A stretch of DNA of 13,770 nucleotides from Chloroflexota bacterium. Its GTDB lineage: Bacteria > Chloroflexota > Ktedonobacteria > Ktedonobacterales > Ktedonobacteraceae. The position numbers and the translations under genes were made by a program. Position 1 is the stretch's first letter, and every line of letters starts with the position of its first letter. Location of the stretch: positions 1 through 13,770 of the forward strand of contig CADDZH010000128.1 of NCBI GenBank assembly GCA_902812455.1, written 5' to 3'. The notes under the pieces are model-generated. The model saw only the letters and a program-made list of their open reading frames with translations. It had not been told where the DNA came from and ran no database searches. Shown here piece by piece: positions 7,366-12,590 of this stretch.

Positions 7366-7725
7366 ATGAGGCGTCGAACGAAATTGCCTCGCTCCTTAGC
7401 CAGCCGGGATAGCGCAGATATACCCAAATATACCATTGGAGTCGTCTCTCAACTTCTTGGATTACCTGCGCAGATGCTGCGGCGCTATGAGAAAGCAGGC
7501 TTTCTCGAACCGGCGCGCCAGAATGGCAAGAATCGCCTCTATTCGGACAAAGATCTGGCAATCCTCGAAGAGATTGTCGAGCTTTCTGAGCAGGGCGTCA
7601 ATGCCGCCGGTATTCGCTACATCCTTCAGATGCGCCAGCAGGTGCGCCTGCTGCAACAGGAAATTCAGGAGGTACGAGAGGTCCAGTATCGCGCTGAGCA
7701 AACAGGGCGAGCGGCAAGCGAATGA
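7366..7725 (+). CDS. hspR: MerR-family heat-shock regulator (HspR-like)
   Basis: DNA-binding regulator of 119 residues. Residues 22-90 form a MerR-type winged helix-turn-helix: YTIGVVSQLLGLPAQMLRRYEKAGFL, then the wing RQNGKNRLYSDKDLAILEEI. The PAQMLRRYEKAGF and ARQNG-x-RLYS wording is typical of HspR, where most MerR proteins have 'TLRYYE-x-GLL'. A Gln/Glu-rich coiled-coil tail (about 84-112) follows, with no metal-binding cysteines. In known systems HspR represses dnaK operons together with DnaK as co-repressor; placement just before dnaK supports that role here. GGAGGG (7352-7357) lies 8 nt before ATG 7366. The canonical HAIR operator (CTTGAGT-N7-ACTCAAG) is not visible near either gene, so the operator may have diverged. 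Confidence 0.85.
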   Translation: MRRRTKLPRSLASRDSADIPKYTIGVVSQLLGLPAQMLRRYEKAGFLEPARQNGKNRLYSDKDLAILEEIVELSEQGVNAAGIRYILQMRQQVRLLQQEIQEVREVQYRAEQTGRAASE

Positions 7726-7731
7726 GCATTT

Positions 7732-7749
7732 CTGAGAAGGTTTTCTCAG
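7732..7749 (+). promoter_or_regulatory. 7-bp hairpin just after the hspR stop
   Basis: CTGAGAA-GGTT-TTCTCAG, a perfect stem with a 4-nt loop, 6 nt after hspR ends. No U-tract follows, so it is at best a weak terminator. It may also be an operator, given the related repeat before hspR at 7255-7270. Confidence 0.4.
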
Positions 7750-7767
7750 CATTTGTCATATCACTTG

Positions 7768-7809
7768 CTAACATGTTGTTAGATGATCTACAAGATTGTG
7801 TGATAAAAT
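7768..7809 (+). promoter_or_regulatory. dnaK promoter with candidate operator
   Basis: An extended -10, TGA-TAAAAT (7801-7809), is the best promoter signal before dnaK. No good -35 is seen at 16-18 bp. Where the -35 would be, or just upstream, sits the inverted repeat CTAACA-TGT-TGTTAG (7768-7782), well placed for repression by HspR or another regulator. The leader to ATG 7936 would be about 120 nt. Promoter moderately likely; operator role is inference. Confidence 0.45.
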
Positions 7810-7935
7810 GGAATAGAATAAAGGACGGTGGGGTTACTACTAATAGATAGAGGTGCTCCAAACATATTCACGATTTGATATCAGATCGAGAACTACTCCC
7901 AATCAATTGCGGCGTAAAGGAGGAATAAATAAACA

Positions 7936-9840
7936 ATGGCTAAGGTTATAGGTATTGACCTTGGAACAACCAACTCGGTGGTGGCAGTGATCGAGGCCGG
8001 CGAGCCAACGGTCCTGGAAAACAGCGAAGGATCGCGCCTGACTCCTTCCGTTGTGGCCATTACCAAAAGCGGTGAGCGCTTAGTTGGCCAGGTGGCCAAA
8101 CGACAGGCAATCACCAACCCTGAAAACACCATCTTTTCTATCAAGCGTCTCATGGGGCGCAAATTCGATGATCCCGAAGTGCAGCGCACTATGAAGAGCG
8201 TCCCGTACAAGATTACCCGCGCTCCCAATGGTGATGCGCGCGTCGTCATGGGTGGCCGTGAATACAGCCCGCCCGAGATCTCGGCCATGATCCTGCAAAA
8301 GCTCAAGACTGATGCAGAAGCCAAGCTGGGCGAACGCATTTCACAGGCTGTGATTACCGTCCCGGCCTACTTTAACGACGCACAGCGCCAGGCCACCAAG
8401 GATGCCGGTACTATCGCAGGACTTGAAGTCTTGCGCATCATCAATGAGCCAACGGCTGCTTCACTGGCCTATGGTCTGGATAAGAAGAAAGACGAGCTGA
8501 TTGCCGTCTATGACCTGGGTGGTGGTACCTTCGATATCTCCATACTGCAGTTAGGCGAAGGTGTCTTCGAGGTCAAGGCCACCAACGGCGATACCCATCT
8601 CGGCGGCGATGACTTCGACCAGCGCGTCATCGACTGGCTGGCCGATGAGTTCCGCAAAGAGCAGGGCATTGACCTGCGCAAGGATCGCATGGCGTTGCAG
8701 CGACTGAAAGAGGCGGCTGAGAAGGCCAAGATCGAGCTTTCATCGTCCATGCAGACGGAGATCAACCTGCCTTTCATCAGCGCAGATGCCAGCGGCCCCA
8801 AGCACCTGGTCATGACGCTGACACGAGCAAAACTCGAGCAACTGGTCGGTGACCTGATCGAGCGCACGCGCGGTCCGGTCATGAAGGCTTTGGAAGATGC
8901 AGGCGTTCGCGCCAGCGATATCAATGAGGTCGTGCTGGTTGGCGGGCAAACCCGTATGCCTGCCGTCATTGACCTGGTACGCAAGATCTTTGGCAAAGAG
9001 CCTCACAAGGGCGTCAACCCTGACGAAGTTGTAGCTGTCGGCGCCGCCATCCAGGCAGGTGTGCTGAAGGGCGAAGTGCGAGATGTGCTCCTGCTCGATG
9101 TCACCCCGCTCTCGCTTGGCGTTGAGACCCTGGGCGGCGTAATGACGAAGTTGATCGAGCGTAATACGACGATTCCGACACGCAAGAGTGAGCTTTTCAG
9201 CACGGCTGAAGATAACCAGCCTGCGGTAGAGATCCACGTCTTGCAGGGTGAGCGCGAACTGGCTCGCGATAACAAGAGTCTTGGACGCTTCCGCCTGGAG
9301 GGTATCGCGCCTGCTCCACGCGGCATACCGCAAATCGAGGTGACATTCGATATTGATGCCAACGGTATCCTCAATGTCACAGCGCACGATAAGGCAACCG
9401 GGCGCGAGCAGAAGATCACCATCACGGCTTCCAGCGGTCTTTCTAAGGAGGAAGTCGAGCGCATGGTACGCGAAGCCGAACTGCACGCGCAGGAAGACCG
9501 CCAGCGCAAGGAAGAGATCGAGCTGCGCAACCATGCTGATAGCGTGGCATACCAGGCCGAGCGCACGCTGCGCGATGTCGGAGACAAGATTTCCGCAGGC
9601 CTGCGCAGTGAAGTCGAGGACAAGATCAAAGCTGTGCGCGATGCGCTTTCAGCCAACGATATGACGCGAGTTCGTACCGCTTCGGATGACCTGGAGCGCA
9701 GCATGCAGCGCATCGGCCAGGAAGTCTACAGCCAGGCTGGCGCCTCTGCTGGTCCTGGTGGGCCTGAAAGCGGGCCAGCAGGCCCAGGAACGCCACCTGA
9801 GGAACCCGGCGTCGTCGAAGGCGACTATCGCGAAATCTAA
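7936..9840 (+). CDS. dnaK: Hsp70 chaperone DnaK
   Basis: ATP-dependent cytoplasmic protein-folding chaperone, 634 residues, full length. The nucleotide-binding domain opens [14 protein letters not shown] with D8 and the phosphate-1 loop, and has the phosphate-2 motif DLGGGTFD beginning at D193. The interdomain linker is VLLLD (384-388), followed by the beta substrate-binding domain with [12 protein letters not shown] and the helical lid. The tail is a Gly/Pro-rich stretch ending VVEGDYREI, without the EEVD-like motif of some homologues. AAAGGAGGAA (7916-7925) lies upstream of ATG 7936. It follows hspR by 210 bp and appears to have its own promoter. A strong terminator follows and the next gene is a thioesterase, so grpE and dnaJ are encoded elsewhere, unlike classical dnaK-grpE-dnaJ operons. 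Identification is certain. Confidence 0.99.
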   Translation: MAKVIGIDLGTTNSVVAVIEAGEPTVLENSEGSRLTPSVVAITKSGERLVGQVAKRQAITNPENTIFSIKRLMGRKFDDPEVQRTMKSVPYKITRAPNGDARVVMGGREYSPPEISAMILQKLKTDAEAKLGERISQAVITVPAYFNDAQRQATKDAGTIAGLEVLRIINEPTAASLAYGLDKKKDELIAVYDLGGGTFDISILQLGEGVFEVKATNGDTHLGGDDFDQRVIDWLADEFRKEQGIDLRKDRMALQRLKEAAEKAKIELSSSMQTEINLPFISADASGPKHLVMTLTRAKLEQLVGDLIERTRGPVMKALEDAGVRASDINEVVLVGGQTRMPAVIDLVRKIFGKEPHKGVNPDEVVAVGAAIQAGVLKGEVRDVLLLDVTPLSLGVETLGGVMTKLIERNTTIPTRKSELFSTAEDNQPAVEIHVLQGERELARDNKSLGRFRLEGIAPAPRGIPQIEVTFDIDANGILNVTAHDKATGREQKITITASSGLSKEEVERMVREAELHAQEDRQRKEEIELRNHADSVAYQAERTLRDVGDKISAGLRSEVEDKIKAVRDALSANDMTRVRTASDDLERSMQRIGQEVYSQAGASAGPGGPESGPAGPGTPPEEPGVVEGDYREI

Positions 9841-9860
9841 TCTAAGCGGAAAGTACAACG

Positions 9861-9901
9861 GGCAAGCAGGTGAAATGCTCATCTGCTTGCCTATTATTTT
9901 A
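9861..9901 (+). terminator. Rho-independent terminator after dnaK
   Basis: GGCAAGCAGGTGA (9861-9873) pairs with TCATCTGCTTGCC (9879-9891) in a 13-bp stem with one G-U pair and the 5-nt loop AATGC, followed by TATTATTTTA. It starts 21 nt after the dnaK stop and is the clearest terminator in the window. Confidence 0.88.
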
Positions 9902-9948
9902 TCCATCGGTAATGAGGAAAACGATCGCGTCGCCTGGTATGTTTCACG

Positions 9949-9957
9949 TGATAGAAT
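9949..9957 (+). promoter_or_regulatory. Extended -10 promoter of the thioesterase gene
   Basis: TGA-TAGAAT, an extended -10 closely resembling the TGA-TAAAAT before dnaK. No good -35 is visible. It follows the dnaK terminator, so a promoter is needed here for the thioesterase gene. Confidence 0.4.
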
Positions 9958-9974
9958 ACAATAAGGAGGAAGCA

Positions 9975-10004
9975 TTGGCTAGCAGAGATAGAAAGGAACT
10001 ATGA
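9975..10004 (+). other. Possible 9-codon leader reading frame before the thioesterase
   Basis: TTG 9975 follows a strong AAGGAGGA (9963-9970) and reads MASRDRKEL before TGA at 10002-10004, one base before the thioesterase GTG. It could couple translation of the downstream gene. The short Shine-Dalgarno spacing (4 nt) and the TTG start make it uncertain. Confidence 0.2.
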
Positions 10005-10005
10005 C

Positions 10006-10482
10006 GTGAACACCCCCGGCAACATTTCGCAGTCTCGCGCGGAGATCATTCGCCAGTTTTTCCCCACATCACCCTACGTGGGTCACCTCGGCATGCAATT
10101 GACAGATATGCAGCCGGATATGGCAATACTCACGCTTCCATTTGACAATTCGCTCGTTACTATTGGAAGCACTGTCCACGGCGGCGCAATCGCTTCGCTG
10201 ATCGATACCGCCGCCATGGTTGCTGCCTGGTCAGACACGGCAGTGCCTGAGAACATGCGGTTTCAATCCCTCAAGCGGGCTAATGGCTATTCCGAACAGA
10301 ACGTGCGCGGCACCACCGTGAGCCTGACCGTAACCTACCTCGCGCCAGCGCAGGCCGAAGACCTCAGAGCTACAGCTCGCGTGCTACGCCGGGGCCGGAG
10401 CCTGGTCTACCTCGATGTCGAGGTCCAGGGCGCGTCGGGAACGAGCGTCGCCCGGGGCCTCGTCACCTATAAGCTTGGCTAA
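10006..10482 (+). CDS. PaaI-family hotdog-fold thioesterase
   Basis: Probable cytoplasmic acyl-CoA thioesterase of 158 residues, the normal size for a single hotdog domain acting as an oligomer. The family motif TVHGGAIASLIDTAAM holds H58-G59-G60 and D67, matching the HGG-x-I-x2-L-x-D-x-A pattern of PaaI-type enzymes; the Asp is the expected catalytic acid. Beta-strand segments SLTVTYLAPAQ and GRSLVYLDVEV follow as in the family. The start is GTG 10006, 8-9 nt after GAAAGGAA (9991-9998); the ATG at 10001 meets a stop two codons later. An insertion between the motif helix and the next strand (SLKRANGYSEQNVRG) is longer than in many relatives. The natural substrate is unknown. Its stop overlaps that of the convergent gene by 4 nt. 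Confidence 0.85.
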   Translation: MNTPGNISQSRAEIIRQFFPTSPYVGHLGMQLTDMQPDMAILTLPFDNSLVTIGSTVHGGAIASLIDTAAMVAAWSDTAVPENMRFQSLKRANGYSEQNVRGTTVSLTVTYLAPAQAEDLRATARVLRRGRSLVYLDVEVQGASGTSVARGLVTYKLG

Positions 10483-11132
10483 TTTTTGATGGAAATTTGT
10501 GTTGGTGCATCTGGTTCACCAGACGGGCCCGTAATATCCCCCCTGTTGCCGCCCTCATCGCTGGATGAGTTCTGCCAGGCGCCGTTCTGGAGCGTGTAAT
10601 AGTCGAAATCGAAGGTAACGACATTATAGGTAGCAGTGGGTCCATAGACCGTTGCCACGAATCCGGCCGTGGTATCGCAAGTAGCCTGGGTACACTTGGC
10701 GTTAGGATTGAAGGTTCCGTTACTAACTTGAACGTTTTCGTAATTTCCATGGAAATTACCAATGACGCCATTACCCACAGTGTTTCCATTACCTGCTGGA
10801 GGAGGATAGACATAGCAGGCTCCGGGGCTGGCCCCAGCCGTTGTCACGAACTGGCCATTGATAAACGCTTCATTGAACTCGTTGGGGGTGTTCGAATTGA
10901 CTGTGAAGATACGATCGAACGAATCGGTTGCCCAGATGTTACCGCACGTTCCCGAGTCGGGATCGTTCGTCGTATGAAAAGGGCCATAGCGGTAAATCTT
11001 GTCCCCAGCAGCATGTGCCGAATTAGGGAGATGGGAAACGAGTACGAATGCGAGGGAAAGGATGACGACCAGAGCGATGGTGAGAGCCCCAGCGATCCTG
11101 AATCGCCGAGGAAAACGGGAAAACGCTTCCAT
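10479..11132 (-). CDS. Secreted protein of unknown function
   Basis: A 217-residue protein with a clear Sec signal: basic MEAFSRFPRRFR, a hydrophobic stretch (about 14-33), and a likely cleavage after AHA at residue 41. There is no lipobox cysteine. The mature part of about 175 residues is rich in Asn, Thr, Gly and aromatic residues, with four cysteines (TCGNIW, GACYVY, KCTQATCD), enough for two disulfides. Asp/Asn-rich beta-like segments such as YNVVTFDFDYYTLQNGAW suggest an extracellular beta-structured domain. I recognise no family. The gene is supported by AGGAGG (complement of 11141-11146) 8 nt before ATG 11132 and by the signal peptide. Its TAG overlaps the thioesterase TAA, leaving no room for a terminator. 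Confidence 0.75.
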   Translation of the reverse strand: MEAFSRFPRRFRIAGALTIALVVILSLAFVLVSHLPNSAHAAGDKIYRYGPFHTTNDPDSGTCGNIWATDSFDRIFTVNSNTPNEFNEAFINGQFVTTAGASPGACYVYPPPAGNGNTVGNGVIGNFHGNYENVQVSNGTFNPNAKCTQATCDTTAGFVATVYGPTATYNVVTFDFDYYTLQNGAWQNSSSDEGGNRGDITGPSGEPDAPTQISIKN

Positions 11133-11228
11133 GTGGATTGCCTCCTGACTAACTAATCTGCTTTCTTAAAATTGCATGTCACTATGCAGATCAGGATAGG
11201 GGAAACAGGTAGGGGGTTCGGTTGTAAA

Positions 11229-11281
11229 GCAGTTAAGATAATGATAACAAATCTATCAATGCAGTAAAGATTTCTTAACTG
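11229..11281 (-). promoter_or_regulatory. Promoter of the secreted-protein gene overlapped by three CAGTWAAGA repeats
   Basis: On the minus strand TTTACT, 16 bp and TATCAT (complement of 11241-11246) form a fair promoter about 100 nt before ATG 11132. Overlapping it are GCAGTTAAGAT (11229-11239), GCAGTAAAGAT (11261-11271, 32 bp later in the same direction) and the inverted copy TCTTAACTG (11273-11281). They straddle the expected start site and -35, as operator sites would. Binding protein unknown. Confidence 0.35.
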
Positions 11282-11309
11282 TTACACAAGTCATATCAAA
11301 TTTTGCCGG

Positions 11310-11325
11310 CTATTCAGTTGAATAG
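11310..11325. promoter_or_regulatory. Palindrome CTATTCA-GT-TGAATAG
   Basis: Perfect 7-bp arms around 2 bp. The loop is too small for a stable RNA hairpin, so a protein-binding site is more likely. It lies between the dehydratase stop and the secreted-protein promoter. Confidence 0.3.
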
Positions 11326-11393
11326 AGCGATTTCCTATAGCCATTGAATACAAACCCCAAAACACAACCAGATAAGAACCGAAACCACTGAAC

Positions 11394-11415
11394 ATCCCCA
11401 CATCAAACCGGGGAT
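11394..11415 (-). terminator. Weak hairpin downstream of the dehydratase gene
   Basis: ATCCCC (11394-11399) and GGGGAT (11410-11415) form a 6-bp stem with a 10-nt loop, 23 nt past the dehydratase stop. No U-tract follows on the minus strand, so termination here is doubtful. Confidence 0.2.
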
Positions 11416-11438
11416 AAAAACCCAATTCAGGCAGCTCC

Positions 11439-12428
11439 TCAGCTAGCTTCTCCCAGCAATGCCTGCGCATATACCGCTGGATCGACATTGCCGCCGCTTA
11501 CAATGCAGCAGACATGCTTGCCATAAAATAGCTCTGGCCGGGCAAGTACGGCACCAAGCGCCAGAGCGCCCGTCGGCTCAACTTTGAGATTGGCATAACG
11601 AAAGTAGCGGCGCAGCCCATCCAGCGTCACTTCATCTGGCACCTCGATGATATCCTCCAATCCTTGCCGGAGAATCTCCCAGTTAAGTTGCCCCAGGCTC
11701 AAGGTGCGCGCTCCGTCTGCTACGGTTGCCGGCTCATGCTCGTTGCGCACCAGCTTTCCGCTATGCAATGAGCGAGCTGCATCATTGCCCGGCAGCGGCT
11801 CGGCCCCGATGATCTGCGTCACACCTTCTAGATTCAGGTGATCGCGCGCCACCACAATCCCCGAAGACAGGCCACCTCCACCGACGGGTACAACAATGAT
11901 ATCAAATCTCCCGGCGCTCAGGATATCTTTCCCCAGCGTCGAATTCCCAGCAACCACGCGGTAGTCATCATAGGCAGCAGCCACAAAAGCATCCGGTTGC
12001 TCCACCAGCAATTGCTGCACTCGCTCCGTCCGGCTGATCTCTCGTACATCGATCAGATCGACGATACCGCCATATGATCTCACCGCCTCAATCTTCACCT
12101 GGGCCGAGGTGTTGGGCATCACTACCGTCGCTGTTTTGCCCAATAGTGTGCAGGCATAGGCTACCGCCTGCCCAAAATTTCCCGATGAGGCCGTGACAAC
12201 TCGCTCCTGTGGAACGCTCGAAAGCAGGTTATACGCTGCTCGAAACTTAAAGCTGCCGGTGTATTGAAACGTTTCGGTAGCAATAGTGATATCGCAACCC
12301 AACTGGCCTGAGAGCGCCGGGCTGGGCAGGAGAAATGCTGGCTGTACATGTTGAGGCAGCCCCTCCCAGACACCATCGATATATTCGCCAGTAAGTTCGG
12401 ATGCACCTTCATAGCGTGGTAATGGCAT
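11439..12428 (-). CDS. Threonine/serine dehydratase-like PLP enzyme
   Basis: Fold-type II pyridoxal-phosphate enzyme, probably deaminating threonine or serine to a 2-oxo acid, cytoplasmic. The start is ATG 12428 (329 residues), 8 nt after GGAG; an earlier in-frame TTG lies inside a repeat hairpin. Motifs: QYTGSFKFRAA with the PLP lysine K61, SSGNFGQA (81-88), the phosphate-binding GGGG loop (183-186) in VPVGGGGLSSG, and SGGNVDP near the C-terminus. There is no ACT domain, so it resembles the catabolic TdcB type or serine racemase in length rather than biosynthetic IlvA. Odd point: the usual AGQGT-x3-E sequence after YDD reads AGNSTLGKD here, so exact substrate and metal dependence are uncertain. 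It may be transcribed with the upstream nucleobase permease gene, but two palindromes intervene. Confidence 0.88.
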   Translation of the reverse strand: MPLPRYEGASELTGEYIDGVWEGLPQHVQPAFLLPSPALSGQLGCDITIATETFQYTGSFKFRAAYNLLSSVPQERVVTASSGNFGQAVAYACTLLGKTATVVMPNTSAQVKIEAVRSYGGIVDLIDVREISRTERVQQLLVEQPDAFVAAAYDDYRVVAGNSTLGKDILSAGRFDIIVVPVGGGGLSSGIVVARDHLNLEGVTQIIGAEPLPGNDAARSLHSGKLVRNEHEPATVADGARTLSLGQLNWEILRQGLEDIIEVPDEVTLDGLRRYFRYANLKVEPTGALALGAVLARPELFYGKHVCCIVSGGNVDPAVYAQALLGEAS

Positions 12429-12445
12429 AATAAAAACTCCAGTGC

Positions 12446-12471
12446 AGGGCGACCGCAAGGGTCGCCTCTAC
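12446..12471 (-). repeat. REP-like palindrome, GTAGAGGC head
   Basis: On the minus strand GTAGA-GGCGACC-CTTGC-GGTCGCC-CT: a perfect 7-bp stem with a CTTGC loop. It sits just upstream of the dehydratase ribosome binding site. Same head and loop as the elements at 6691-6707 and 12505-12529, with a different but still paired stem. Confidence 0.7.
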
Positions 12472-12504
12472 CATATTACGTATGAACCCGCGCAGCCGTA
12501 TCTT

Positions 12505-12529
12505 GTAGTGGCAGAGCTTGCCTCTGCCA
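12505..12529 (+). repeat. REP-like palindrome, GTAGTGGC head
   Basis: GTAG-TGGCAGAG-CTTGC-CTCTGCCA: a perfect 8-bp stem and a CTTGC loop, 33 bp from the 12446-12471 copy and in the opposite direction, so the GTAG heads face each other as in inverted REP pairs. It lies 61 bp past the permease stop; no U-tract follows. Confidence 0.7.
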
Positions 12530-12590
12530 TCGTCCCCTCTCTGCCGCCACTCCTCCTCTCCGCATTGTATCATGCCAGCCACGATACGCT

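Larger units (their letters stand above)
11133..11438. other. 306-bp gene-free region upstream of the secreted-protein gene
   Basis: Contains the ribosome binding site and likely promoter of the minus-strand secreted-protein gene, an inverted repeat TGCAT-N6-ATGCA (11173-11188) in its leader, a cluster of CAGTTAAGA repeats (11229-11281), a 16-bp palindrome (11310-11325) and a weak hairpin after the dehydratase gene (11394-11415). No coding potential seen. Confidence 0.6.

Noticed and set aside
7726..7935. CIRCE or HAIR element before dnaK
   Set aside because: Neither consensus is present; only the unrelated inverted repeats at 7732-7749 and 7768-7782 were found.
8508..9713. Long minus-strand open frames inside dnaK (8508-8996, 8740-9534 and 9003-9713)
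   Set aside because: Antisense shadows produced by codon bias of dnaK; no ribosome sites or protein-like features.
12429..12458. Ten-codon N-terminal extension of the dehydratase from a TTG
   Set aside because: The TTG lies in the loop of a REP-like hairpin and has no ribosome binding site; ATG 12428 has GGAG at 8 nt.
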